From positions 6,069,338-6,133,337 of the forward strand of contig NC_088302.1 of NCBI RefSeq assembly GCF_032854445.1: a DNA stretch of 64,000 bases. The letters run 5' to 3'. The first letter of the stretch is position 1, and the number at the start of each line of letters is the position of its first letter. This document shows positions 51,701 to 63,780 of the stretch, piece by piece. The position numbers and the translations under genes are program-made. The notes under the pieces were generated by a model that was not told where the DNA came from, made no database searches, and saw nothing but the letters and a program-made list of their open reading frames with translations. Origin of the DNA: Liolophura sinensis (Eukaryota; Mollusca; Polyplacophora; Chitonida; Chitonidae).

Positions 51701-52489
51701 AAATACCTCCACGATTATTACATTGATCTCGGTACAATACAGAAATTTAATTTAATTATTTATTTATTTATTTCATTGAAGGATGACCCATAGCCAATGG
51801 CCACGAGGGGATCTCACCAAAAACCACATATTACATGCAGATATAAAGGGATAATTAGAGATATAAAGGACACAATTCGGCAAGTACCACAGTGAACATG
51901 CAAACATGCACATGTAAATATATACATATAGGTAAACATTACTTTATAGTAGACATAGAAATTAAATAATGAACATTCTGAGAAAACAACTAACATATAC
52001 ATACAACCATAAAATAATAACTATAATAATACATAAAGATCCCGTAGCACCGCAAAGTTAAATTCTAATTAGTATGCAAAAATTGTAATGTGGTGCATGG
52101 AAAAATGTATTTTCCACTGCACCCCTTTAAGCCCAGTGTTGCAAATCTGCATGGTTTTAGACTGCCATCTAGTGGTGAATGAAGTGACTAGCATTGGTAA
52201 CATGAACGCCCACGTGCGTGTCATCTCACCATAAGAAAGGAACTTTGGCTATGGCGAACCCCGTGTACATTGTAAGCAATCAAGTCATACTGCAGTATTA
52301 TGTTATTTTGTGTTACTTTATACTAGGTGGTCTTTAGATTTACTGTTACTACATTGTCATCGCACAGCTCTTTACGATAAGGTTGCAAATGTGCATCATA
52401 GGGTATAAGGGGGTGACATGTTCTCAAGTTCTAAACGACTGGTCTAGGGATGCTTAAATTCAGAGTTGGTGTTTTCTATTGTGCCTTGC

Positions 52490-52644
52490 ATACTGACAAC
52501 ATCAAAATAGCAATAATCCAACATTTAGCCTTCGTTAGGTATACTGACAACATCAAAAATAGCAATAATCCAACATTTAGCCTTCGTTAGGTATACTGAC
52601 AACATCAAAAATAGCAATAATCCAACATTTAGCCTTCGTTAGGT
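52490..52644. repeat. 52-bp tandem repeat, 3 copies
   Basis: ATACTGACAACATCAAAAAT followed by AGCAATAATCC and a TTTAGCCTTCGTTAGGT block is repeated three times, starting at 52490, 52541 and 52593. Copies are identical apart from one A missing in the first, so the expansion is very recent. Confidence 0.95.
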
Positions 52645-52694
52645 ATTAAATATAATCACTTTATCGGTAGATTTTCGAAACTTTTGAAAATATA

Positions 52695-52860
52695 TTTATT
52701 TCTTTACTTCAGTGGTGTTTTACGCCGTACTCAGGAATATTTCACTTATACGACGGTGGCCACAATTATGGTGGGGGGGGGGGGGGGGGGAACCGGGCAG
52801 AGCCTGAGGGAAACCCAGGACCATCCGCAGGCTGCTGGCATACCTTCCCACGTACGTTCA
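52695..52860 (-). mobile_element. 5'-truncated SINE with long poly-G run
   Basis: The reverse-complement 3' end (GTGGTGTTTTACGCCGTACT) is followed by GGAATATTTCACTTATACGA and a run of about 18 G at about 52,771-52,789 where other copies have a short G-rich segment. Similarity ends at CTTCCCACGTACG. Confidence 0.9.
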
Positions 52861-55488
52861 GAAAATATATGAAGCAATCAGTAAAATTGTATCTGTGGTG
52901 GCTGAAGTAAATTCAACCATAAATTTAATACGCACCTGAATGTGAAGTCAATCAGACAAGATCTTCAAACTTAATCTTGGCCTCCGCATATGTAGGTAAA
53001 TATGTATGATGGTAACAATACTGTCGTAAGAGTAATTTCATCGTTTGTATCGTCACAACTCCAAGTAAATAATTATCAACTATCAATTTTGTCAGTCGAG
53101 ATGTCTTCACAGAAGTTGTATAATGTTATTGGCGTCCTCTGCTGGAAAATAGAAATTAAAGTGATATAGGTGATCTGTCAGATGAAGTGGAACAGATAGT
53201 AACGAAGAGAAATTTCCATTAGGTACTACTGATGAAATCCATGTCGATACAGATCATAATGACTCTGACAGTGAAGATAATGTACCACTGGCAAACCTAT
53301 GGCCTGTAACGCTCGTCATTTTCGAACTGTATCCAACACCGCTTAACCTGTGGCTAGGGGTCGTAAAGGTAGCCATGCTCATTACATCTGCATGGTGCCT
53401 TTATGAACAGTTGCAATCAAAGCGCGACTGAGATACTTGTTTAATTGTTATTTGACCTGGAACTCATTCATAGACTACGAATTTGAACTTTGATATGGAA
53501 TTCATACCTGGAATATCCACATATCTTTGTCTTTAGGAGCTAGTGTTTAACCATGTTTTGGAAATGGATTGGCCTGCTAACGCCCTTTACGGACTGCGAA
53601 TGGTATATGAATGTCGGACATGACGCTTATATTGATGATAACTTCCCCTGAAGAAAAGTAGACTATAACCCCCCTATTTAAACCTTTTAGGTGATTTACC
53701 GGGGATGCTATAAAACATTTTGAATATTTTCAAAAATTCATCGGTAACGAAATGTTGCAACAATTAATCTAGCACGCACATCAAATAAATGTCATCGAAA
53801 AGGTCGTCCGAAATATCTGTTACCATACTTCATTAAAGTATCTCTCTTGACGACCTTTCCTGCTGTACCAACAGCTAATCATGACAATATTTAATCAATA
53901 TCCTGAAATGAAATTGTATACTGCAACATCCATACAATGCTAACGTTTGACATGCATGTATTTTGAGAATACTCTACTAGCACTAAATGAAAACGCGCTA
54001 CCAGTTCCTGTTCAGGAATGACGTGTTGATTTTCTTAATCTTGATAAACAGTTGTTGAATCTCGAATGTAACCAGAGACAGAAACCTTTATGGATTTTCA
54101 CAGTATTGTAGTCTACATTGTCCATATATACTTCCTTACCATAGCATTTAAGTGTATCCAACGGACAGATGCGCGTTGTCAGAACTGCTTTAGACGTGTT
54201 AAATTCTATTCTTTATGAACATGCCTTTCAGAAGCGAATTCAGTATTTTGGGTAAACAGTAAAAAGTAATGAACGCAATCTGCTTCATGTGTACATCCAT
54301 TCCAAAGCGTGTATTTTGTGTAGGTCTATTACCATCTAAACAGTTAGCATAAGCGCATGGTTTTCGGTTTTGAACTTATACAGACTAAGGACTACATGAA
54401 CAAATTTTATAAATCATTGAAATAATGGTAGACGAAGATTCTACACTGCCTTAATGACTCCTTGTGTAATGCACTTTGTTATATGTTTGATTCAATCCAA
54501 GTATCTGGTGATTTGGACAGACCTGATGACGTTGTACAGTTAAAATATTTGCACATAGACGGCAAAAATATGAACAAAGGACAGCTATTCACTGAAAATG
54601 AGTAAAATTCCAATGTGGACGAAAGTTATCTGTTTGCAACTGAATCCAAGTAATCTTTGGAACCTGGAAAACCCCAGCTATGTTCAACCTCTCGTCAGTT
54701 GTCAGAAGACAAAGGTCGGAAGGGACAGGCCTGCTGGGACAAGGCGTTTAATTCAAGAGATGAAATTCGTAATCTATGTGAGTTCCCTGGAGAGGTGTAA
54801 CACAGGAATATCGTCTGTCCCGACTGCTTCTGGACCCAGCATCAGGGTCGTAGATACTCGAGGGATGAGGGGTATCGAGGTTCAGAGACGTCATTTCCAA
54901 AATGCGGCTGTACATGGTTCTTACTTGTACGTGTGTGGTGATAGCGTTAATTCAATCACTTAGATCGACTGAAATGACAATAGCCATTTATCATTATCCT
55001 ATCCCGATGCATTGCCACCGTGAATGTACCTTTGTGAAGGCTGTCTTCTATGAATCTGATAAGCTCTCGCTGCGACTCACCATGCCTCTATGTTTCTATA
55101 TAATTCTCCTCCAAGAAATGTTGCTAAAAGAAAATAAATGTAATGCATTCTCATTATTCCCAGATATCGTGTTCTAGCAGGAAAGCAAGACTGACGATCT
55201 AGGGGGCTAATGAGATAACTGGGGGTTAAGGTCATTCATCTTTAGTGGGCCGGTCAATATCCTTAATTATAATCAACTTAATAATCTGTTGAGGACATTA
55301 ATACAAGGTATGAGTGTTTTTTCCCGAGCATAACAGATAATGGTTACACCGCTAACGACTGGTGTCAAAGGTGGTGAAAAAAAGACTGCACTGGTTCCGC
55401 GATAATAGTAGTGAAGAAGACAGAAAGTAGGGTTTGTGTTAGTCTATATACTGGAAGCTTGGTATTTTACCATCGTCATAACTGTGTT

Positions 55489-56544
55489 ATGCATTTACAT
55501 GACCATTGTCATAATCGTGTCAGGCATTTTCATGAACATTATCATAATCGTGTTGTTCATTTACATGAACATTATCCTGATTGTGTTATGCATTTACATG
55601 AACATCGTAATGATTGTAGTATGCATTTACATAAATATTATCATAATTGTGTTATGCATTTACATGAACATTGTCATGATTGTGTTATGCATTTTCACAA
55701 ACATTGTCATAATTGTGTTATGCATCTACATGAACATCGTCATGATTGTGTTATGCATTTTGACAAACGTTGTCATAATTGTGTTATGCATTTACATGAA
55801 CATTGTCATGATTGTGTTATGTATTTACATAAACATCGTAATGATTGTGTTATGCATTTTCACAAACATTGTCATAATTGTGTTATGCATCTACATGAAC
55901 ATCGTCATGATTGTGTTATGCATTTTGACAAACGTTGTCATAATTGTGTTATGCATTTACATGAACATTGTCATGATTGTGTTATGTATTTACATAAACA
56001 GCTTCATGATTGTGTTCTGCATTTACATGAACATTGTCATAATTGTGTTATGCATTTATATGAACATTGTCATGATTGTGTTATGCATTTACATGAACAT
56101 TGTCATAATTGTGTTATGCATCTACATGAACATCGTCATGATTGTGTTATGCATTTTGACAAACGTTGTCATAATTGTGTTATGCATTTACATGAACATT
56201 GTCATAATTGTGTTATGTGTTTACATAAACAGCTTCATGATTGTGTTCTGCATTTACATGAACATTGTCATAATTGTGTTATGCATTTATATGAACATTG
56301 TCATGATTGTGTTATGCATTTACATGACCATTGTCATAATTGTGTTATGCATTTATATGAACATTGTCATGATTGTGTTATGCATTTACATGAACATTGT
56401 CATAATTGTGTTATGCATTTATATGAACATTGTCATGATTGTGTTATGCATTTACATGACCATTGTCATAAGTGTGTTATGCATTTACTTAAACACCGTC
56501 ACGATTGTGTTATGCATTTATATGAAGTCAGTATAAGGCCTTGA
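55489..56544 (+). repeat. 33-bp minisatellite, 31 units, open in two frames
   Basis: Thirty-one head-to-tail units of 33 bases plus a partial one run from the first ATG at 55489 to a TGA at 56542-56544. In this frame each unit reads approximately MHLHEHCHDCV, giving 351 residues very rich in His and Cys. A second plus-strand frame is open over nearly the same span and reads as a hydrophobic repeat (MNIVMIVLCIY). Upstream, the frame extends only to a GTG at 55411. Higher-order structure is clear: units 7-11 match 12-16, units 13-19 match 20-26, and the end has a 2-unit alternation. Two open frames in a 3n-length unit are expected once the founder unit lacked stops, so expression is unproven. 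Confidence 0.9.
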
Positions 56545-57208
56545 CTATAGCAAAATGGCATGTATTGTAGTGTATTACGTGTAACCATTATTATTTGCCA
56601 GCTATCACACTGTCGTCGCTGCTCTGGTTTTACTCTCTATACTGAACGTCTTTAAATAAATTTATTTACTTTGAGAATGAATAAATGCACACCTTAATAC
56701 CTAAGTGAAGGTGCCAATATGTCTTTAAAACTTTTCTCATTGTATGTTCCTTTATCACACATCACGTCATTTTTTTTTGGTAAAGCAAAGATTGAGATCC
56801 GTATATAGTTTCTCTATGAAACGGAATGACTTTTTTATAATGTCATAATGTCGGTTGGTTTTATGGGTATTACCCAAAGCCTTCTGAGGTTTTGAGAGGA
56901 AGAAAAGCTTGTGGAATCTTAGTATATCCTTCAGCTGTAGGGTGTTTAATTATGGCAGTGCCTCCGTGTTGGTCATCATCTCACAGATCTCACTATGTCC
57001 CTATAATGATTTATCTTTTCCGCGGTCAAATGCTGTGTTCTACAAGCTGAACTATGAGAAACGAAACACTACTCAGGAAAAAACAGTGACACTGAGCATG
57101 GATGACGCGTCCTGTGGCCGGCGTATAGACAATACTACAATACAAGTCAGGGTAATAAGCATGGGTCCGAGTGCGCCTGGATTGTGTTTCTCCAGTGACC
57201 TATATACA

Positions 57209-57305
57209 GTGGTTTCTTGTCTTGTAACTTGTCATGTTGATGCCACCCATGAAATGTCAGTATTTCCTTTGAATTGCCCATAATATGCTGAGTCAGCGAT
57301 AAAAT
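57209..57305. repeat. 97-bp segment nearly identical to 61327-61423
   Basis: From GTGGTTTCTTGTCTTGTAAC to CAGCGATAAAAT the two copies differ at only two adjacent bases (GTCATG against GTTGTG). Similarity stops abruptly at both ends. Both copies are in the same orientation, 4.1 kb apart. Confidence 0.9.
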
Positions 57306-57318
57306 GGTATGGTGTGAT

Positions 57319-57388
57319 CCTGATTTTCATTTTTTTTCTGTGTTTCAGATTTAAAACTGATTTTCATTTTTTTCTCTCTTTCAGAGTT
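57319..57388 (+). repeat. 36-bp duplication carrying acceptor-like sites
   Basis: TGATTTTCATTTTTTT occurs twice in tandem, each copy followed by a pyrimidine-rich stretch ending TTTCAG (57348 and 57384). These resemble splice acceptors on the plus strand, but no open exon follows either one. Confidence 0.6.
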
Positions 57389-58423
57389 AACTATGGCTAA
57401 TAAACTAACAGTACAAGGAAGAGTTGAATTGGTTATTATGTTTATGTTTCCATAAGCTCCACGGCTCTGTAGCTCAAGCATTCAACCTCAACCTGGATAG
57501 TGTGCGACTTCTGGGACACCCTCTATTACATTATGCATCATGGTATGGATTAAACATTGTGCACAGCCATTTCATGGAGGCCCAGATTGGAAAGCTTCCA
57601 TAAAATTATTTTTCTCGCTTTCCAGATTAAAATGTAAATTAAACCAAATTTGTTCTCTAATTTTTTTTTTCGATGGACATGAGCCTTTTAGCTTATAGCT
57701 AATTACTTTTAGTTTCTCTACAAAGATTTTGTGTAATCCTTACTTTGGTTGAAACTGGTATAAATTTGTGTTATATGTAGGTCTATACTCAAAAATGCTC
57801 ATCTTTTAGTTAAGTAAAGCTAAATTCGCTCAGAAAAGTTTTTTTCCAGTGTTGTTACTGTTCAGTACGTGTGTGCGGGATGTTTAATCTTTGATTTTCA
57901 CCGTATTGTAAACTGATATGCTGTAAATGTCCACAGTCGAATAGGTCACAGGTTGACTGTATTTACTAAAGTTCCGATCTCCACCCAGAGGATTGCTAAG
58001 TAAGGCAGATCTCCTATCAGATAAAATCGCCGTTCACGAATTCATTAAGTTCCATATCATTCTGGCAAATGTAAGATGTTTGCAGTTCACTTGATCAGCA
58101 AAAACTGTACGAGGAAAAGTAGTAAAAGATGTAGCAAATTGAATCCTGAATGGGCCATCTGGTTCATAACAAGCCTTCTCCAGCTGTGGATATGTAGGTC
58201 TTCGTGTTTATTAGCAGGGGTTTTTCGGTGTGTTTTTGGAGCTCAGAGCAATTGATTAGGGTATGGTTACAGCACAACCAATTAGCTCATCGTAAGAGTG
58301 AATAACTATAGGCCTACCCGTATCATGTCTGCGCTATCCGTGACATCCGGAATGCGCGCGATCTTTATTGTTTTAAGCGGAAAACGTGTCGTGCTGCAAA
58401 TCCATACGTGGTTGATCATTGAT

Positions 58424-60040
58424 CAAAAGGTCATGTTTGTGGCTAAATGTCAACGATCAAAGCACAAATGCATCTTTGTGGGCAATAAAACACAGAGGCA
58501 CTAAAATACATTCGGGTTTAATGCTGTCAGGCCATGACAATCTCTGAGTTGAAAACCGGCGGTAAGGTGATGCTAATGAATTATCAAGCAGGCTGGGAAC
58601 ACGACGGATTAATGGTCGGCATGTGACACGTGTTTCTAAGTGGAAAGCTCGATTTAATGTTTAGCGGACTGTTTTCAGGTGGTTTGCTTGTAACTTTGTG
58701 TCAACGGGATCAATACATTAACACCCCTTTAAACTGTGAGTTGACAACTGTCAGCGAGGAGGTGCTAACACATTATTTAGCAAGCTGAAGGCAATAAATG
58801 TTTTTATGTGTGTGTTGTTAATGTGTGGGGCATATGGCACTGTTCCATAAGACGAAAGCAGGTTGAATGCATAATGTATTCTTTTCAAGTAGTTTTACTT
58901 TTTGACAGAGATGTGTTGAAAACGGCGTAGGCCTATTCATATATGTATATATATGTTGTCGAATACATGGGAACATGTTACAGCCAAAGATTCTCGTATT
59001 TTCCTGGGTGTTTCTAAATTAAAGCAAGGTATTCTAATTAATAGGGCAGCTTCTCTCAAATGCCGGGGTCCGTCGGAGATTACATGTTGAAATTTGATAT
59101 ATCATCTGATATGGGATGAAATCCGATGTGACACGGAGCTTTAACAATACTTCACTGCATGTATCCCAGAGGAAATAGAGAAAATTGATGTTTGCTCCTC
59201 TCGAAATGTTTCATTTACGTACGGGAGTTTGTAAAAACTCGTGTATGTCAAACGCCAGAATCGGGATTGCAAAATTTAGCAGTTAAAATCAGTAGGAGTA
59301 TATGTTTTACAAATGGGTTATCAGTGTTAGTCCAACAGTCTATATTGTATGTATATGTTTACAGGCAATACTATACTTACTACTACTAAATTCAGTGCAC
59401 TTTAAAGGGACATGAAAAAAACCCTAACGATTTACATTTATTTTTTAGACGTTTTGATGTGCCATACAAAGAATTTAAAGTAAAATATAGTATGGTTGTT
59501 TAATTCTTCGGTCCGCGTCTCTATTATGTGGACATCGATTCATATTCGTCATATCATTTCAGACTTTTTATTCTTTGCCTGGAAAAGATTTTGAAAATAG
59601 CTTTTTTCCTGTAAAATCATCTAAGGCCTTTAAATAATTCTTAGGTGCTGAAAATAATATGAAAAACTCCACATAAGAAAGCAACTGACTAACTGAAATT
59701 TTTCGTTAGGAGAACAGGTACAAAATAATGTGGACTATTTGTGGACAAAATCCTCTGTCGCCTCTCAACGGACGCACACATTATTTTTTAACTCTCCTGC
59801 CCAAATGAGTTTGTTGTTTCTTCATCCAATGGTTATCTCATTTTAACTAAAAGGCACAGTAGTCCGTTATCGTCTACCAATTTACAACAACACAACGTGG
59901 GACAGTTTACAACAACATAACAGAACATGGCAGAGTTTACAACAACAGAACATGGGACAGTTTACAACAACAGAACATGGGGCAGTTTACAACAACAGTA
60001 CAAGGTACGGTTTACGACTGCATTGAAATAAGTCTAATAT
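58424..60040. repeat. 1.6-kb duplicated block, right copy
   Basis: Partner of 50,065-51,700. Near its right end a 25-bp motif with TTTACAACAACAGAACATGG has been expanded to about five copies (59,880-60,011), whereas the left copy has a single TTTACAACAACAGACCATGG stretch. Its length and internal indels show that the duplication is not recent, in contrast to the array expansion. Confidence 0.85.
59880..60011. repeat. About 25-bp tandem repeat, about 5 copies
   Basis: Units of the form CAGTTTACAACAACAGAACA followed by TGGGA. The first two units are more diverged (CACAACGTGGGAC and CATAACAGAACATGG). The expansion is specific to the right copy of the 1.6-kb block. Confidence 0.85.
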
Positions 60041-60043
60041 GCA

Positions 60044-61326
60044 TTGATCACCGGTACAATACAAAAATACATAAAACCAAAAAATAATAGCTTCATTAAT
60101 ATATTTACAAACATAACCCTATATACAATGTTACTGGTTATTCCTGACAAGGGACGGGCAGACAAGTTAGCCAAACGGACCCGTTTCGATCAGTGGGTTG
60201 GCACTCGTGCTACTTCCACCGTATTAGAAACAGTGAACAAACTGAAGTCCTGCTCTCTTCAGATGTGTAGGGATAAGTGGAACTAGCCACGTAAAGACAG
60301 AATTTATCATAGGTAAAATTCAGACGTTGGCTGCTATAGCATATGCCTGTCCTGTAGACCAAGCGATATTCTTGGCTCTAATCCACTTAGGGCAATAAAT
60401 CCATGCAGGCTGTGTCTCACATGTATGCTACATTTGGCCCCATACAGAATACCTCGGTGCCTTTAAACACTATCAAAACAGAATTTTCTTATAAACATAC
60501 ATAATCCACTCGTTCGGAAAACTTTGTTCACACATGATACCTAGGCTGTAAGTAACAACAAACGCTCTCCGTCTGAGACATTCTTTGTGACTGACTGGCC
60601 GTCTGACAAGATCTCGATTACACGACGAAATCAACACACATTACTGTATACACATGTTGAAATGTACGTGATATAAAACTCAAGACGCACAGTAAGTATA
60701 TTACATCCAAACCCGGCGGGGTTTTCTAACGTATATAAATATAAAGACTTCCTGTTTGCTGTATATTATGTCATTAGTCCTACCCTGGAAACGAAATGAA
60801 GCAATTGCTCGTCGATTCTTATTTTGAAAATTTTCCCATCAACTTTTATTCATCGACTGCTCTTGAGTTGGGTGCATCATTTCACCAAACCCTCTATCAT
60901 GTAACTTTACTTAATCTCAAAAGATAATACCACTGATGAATGTGCTACCTGTGAATTAAAAATATTTTCATCTTTATCGCCAACACTGTGGGAAGATTCG
61001 GTTAATAAACTAAGTTGAGATTCTGCGCCCATGTCGAACATGTCTCATAACTTTCTAAGGATTTGCTGATGTCATAAATTATCAACCTTGAAGAAGAGTG
61101 CCGTCAACTGTGTTATAAAGAACACGAGACCCGGTGCTGGGAAAGTATACAGAATCCACACGGGGCAGCGATGATAAGGCTGCTCGTTGTATGCATATTT
61201 CAAGAGTTTATCAATCATATAACAGTACATTATCAGTCATATCAGTGATTCTTCTGTGATAAGAAATCGATGCGATCCGCCACTGACTTGTGTTTACGGC
61301 TGTAACACTCTGGCAGGCTGTAATCT
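60044..61326. other. No supported feature
   Basis: An 80-codon plus-strand open stretch at 60044-60286 has no recognisable motif. The rest shows no repeat that I could match elsewhere in the window. Confidence 0.4.
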
Positions 61327-61423
61327 GTGGTTTCTTGTCTTGTAACTTGTTGTGTTGATGCCACCCATGAAATGTCAGTATTTCCTTTGAATTGCCCATA
61401 ATATGCTGAGTCAGCGATAAAAT
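61327..61423. repeat. 97-bp segment nearly identical to 57209-57305
   Basis: See the partner at 57209-57305. The flanks here are unrelated to the flanks there. This suggests a small mobile or gene-converted segment rather than part of a larger duplication. Confidence 0.9.
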
Positions 61424-61619
61424 TCTGTATTCATGCATATCCATGTATTAGTATTCGATTCCTCAACTGATTCAGATATAAACGATATAAGACGATATAT
61501 GTAAAATAACCTTTACATTTAAGCATCGAATTGAAAGCGATTGTGAAATACGTCAGACATGAGATGTGAGAAATCGTATCAACACCCGTTTCCAGGCAGG
61601 AACCCACACTCAGGCCGCA

Positions 61620-61996
61620 GTCAGTATACCGTGACTTAGTGTGGTGTCATATCTGGTGTCAGTGTACACTACATGTATGATAGCTTATATGATAGTCTTA
61701 TCTGGCGTAAGTTTACTGTGACTGGGTGTCGTGTTATATCTCACGTCAGTGAACTGTTAGCGTGTGTTGTGTTATATCTGACGTAAGTGTACTGTGAGAC
61801 GGGGTTCGTGTAATATCTGAGGTCAGTGTACTGTGACTGACTATTGTGTCATGTCTGGTGTCAGTATTCTGTGACTGTGTGTTGTGTGGTATCTGGTGTT
61901 AGTGTACTGTGACTGGGTGTCGTGTCATGTTTGGCGTCGGTGTACAGAGACTGAGCGACGTGTTATATCTGGCGTAAGTGTTCTGTGACTGAATGT
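61620..61996. repeat. 38-bp minisatellite, about 9-10 copies, diverged
   Basis: The unit is approximately TATCTGGCGTAAGTGTACTG followed by TGACTGGGTGTCGTGT. Spacing between TATCTGG-type starts is 38 bases where checked (61699 and 61737). Copies differ at many positions, so this is an older array than the 52-bp or 55-bp ones. Confidence 0.85.
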
Positions 61997-63178
61997 CTTA
62001 GGCATTCGTTCCACAAACCCAAAACTATAAACACTAGTACAGTGGCCGGCTAGCTCCAAGGATCATTGCGATATGACCAGAATAAAGTTAAAATGAATAC
62101 ATATCTAAAGCCCGTTTACATAGAGTAGTCCTACACTTTGAACGACGACAAAACTTGTTTCCTCTTTCGTTTTGACTCCGTATGTAATATTTATATTTAT
62201 ATTAATATTATGTTTATTTTATTGTTTTGCTTTATGAATGAACTCGGCTGGTTTGAAGCTACCCGAGTCAGCGTTTTACCTAGATCTGGGCTTGTTTACA
62301 ATTTACAGCCTACCCTTGTGTTCGAGTATATTTAACTAGCGATCTTTCTAGATGTTCTCAGTCAGTGTATATGCTTACTTTCTTGAATCAACTGTAAATT
62401 GCTGTAAACGTGTTTATTAGTTTTGACAATCGACAGTGGAAGATGCTAGTATCTAGATTCTTAGAAAGTATGTCCAAGCGCGTAAATGGCTCATCTTATA
62501 TTTGCAGTCTATACATGTGCATTGTGCAACGTCAGTTTGCATGTCAGGAAAGCCCATTTCGAAAAATGAAGGGATTTTGTTTTGAGAGCTATCAGTCATT
62601 CGTGCTATTTAATTCAGTCATTTCGAAAACTCTCTGTCTTAACTGTACGATTACACATCGAGTGAGTGTCCAGTATTCTTGTGTTTGAGACTTATGTTCT
62701 GATTTTATTATTACTGATCATCTCTCTGTGCCGTGACATACCTGTCTCCCAATTTCACTGGAAGTGGCATTGCTCGACTTGCCATCGAGACCCCGTGTGT
62801 TTTGACCGGAACTGTGTCTCCTGAAATCTTCGTAAGAAGCTATATTTTTCACTGATTAGATTATTTAATTATATATATTGAGTTTATCTAAATGTGTTCG
62901 TGTTTCTTTACTCGATCTTGTGTTATGACTATCACTGCCTGCGACCTGAACAAGCCAGTTCTTTACGGTTTTACCTCTGTTATAGTGATACCTTTATATT
63001 TTCATTGAACTCCTAATTTTAAACGCGGATTGTAATGTGCAGTAATTTACCTTTTATTGCACAATAGTTTTGTGAATGTTATGATAGCACACGGATGTTC
63101 ATTATTCGGATATCTAAATAAGTTGCTAATGGCTAGCAAAACCATGCAAATCAGCCAAACCACACAACTCCTGTCTGA
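61997..63178. other. No supported feature
   Basis: This is AT-rich DNA. A 92-codon plus-strand open stretch at 62410-62688 and a 65-codon one at 62138-62335 have mixed composition but no motif or splice context that I can support. Confidence 0.4.
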
Positions 63179-63220
63179 TAATATAATATATATATAATAT
63201 AATATATAATCTATAATACA
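63179..63220. repeat. AT-rich simple repeat
   Basis: TAATATAATATATATATAAT-type sequence over about 40 bases, an imperfect AT/AAT microsatellite. Confidence 0.85.
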
Positions 63221-63377
63221 CCTCATTCGCTAATTGAATGTGTCAGAACTCGCTTAATAATTGGTTTATTCGAGTTTACAGGAATTCTCCATGTCCGTCA
63301 AGATACGACATTTAACCAAATGGTTCAGATACAGCTCCTGTATTAACGCACTGATATTGTGACTATCTCAGTGACGA

Positions 63378-63570
63378 CAATGGGCCTCTGTGCCCGAGTT
63401 GTTGGCGTGCCCGTTTGGTGCAAAAACTCTGAATCCTCTCACAAAATCGGCCGTGCCCATGCTGGCTTCCCCTCGGTCGTGCCTGGGAAGGTTTGCCTGC
63501 AACCTGCTGGTTGTGGGTTTCTCTAGGCTGTGCCCGGTTTTCTCCCACCATAAACTTACCTGTTTGACAG
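63378..63570 (+). mobile_element. Old diverged SINE
   Basis: GGGCCTCTGTGCCCGAGTTG corresponds to the tRNA-like head. GCCCATGCTGGCTTCCCCTC, GGGAAGGTTTGCC and GTTTTCTCCCACCATAA match the body. The 3' end is missing or too diverged. It is the most diverged near full-length copy in the window. Confidence 0.75.
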
Positions 63571-63780
63571 CGGTTTGAAGTCATGAGCTTTATCAGATAT
63601 CTGTCGAAGGGTTATGGTTTAATCCGAGCACTCCGGTCTCCTTCACCCACAAATCTGACAATCATCGTGTATTTGAGTTAGATATTCATTTTATTTGATC
63701 GTTGTTTAATGGTCATAATGAAAGCTGCTTCTATTATAATTACGATGGCGATTATTAATCTACGCTGACCTCAGATTCTC

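Larger units (their letters stand above)
53200..57620. repeat. Second large duplication family, unit delta
   Basis: Ordered blocks: CACCGCTTAACCTGTGGC (53,338), TTGACATGCATGTATTTTG (53,946), ACCCCAGCTATGTTCAACC (54,670), TGGTTCTTACTTGTACGTGT (54,915), the 33-bp array at 55,489-56,511, CACACTGTCGTCGCTGCTC (56,606), a TTTGGTAAAGCAAAGATTG block (56,776), GATGACGCGTCCTGTGG (57,101) and GCCTGGATTGTGTTTCTCC (57,176). Open frames of 121 and 124 codons (54598-54963 and 56909-57283) fall on shared blocks but are not open in the sister units, so I do not call them genes. Confidence 0.65.

Noticed and set aside
54598-54963. 121-codon ORF as a gene
   Set aside because: It falls on a duplicated block, and the matching segments near 40.65 and 46.65 kb are not open in the same frame. 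No start or splice context supports it.
56909-57283. 124-codon ORF as a gene
   Set aside because: It overlaps shared blocks of the second duplication family, its start codon is not ATG, and the frame is not kept in sister units.
57319-57388. Two strong splice acceptors marking a plus-strand exon
   Set aside because: The pyrimidine tract and AG are duplicated in tandem and no frame longer than a few codons follows, so they are more likely low-complexity sequence.
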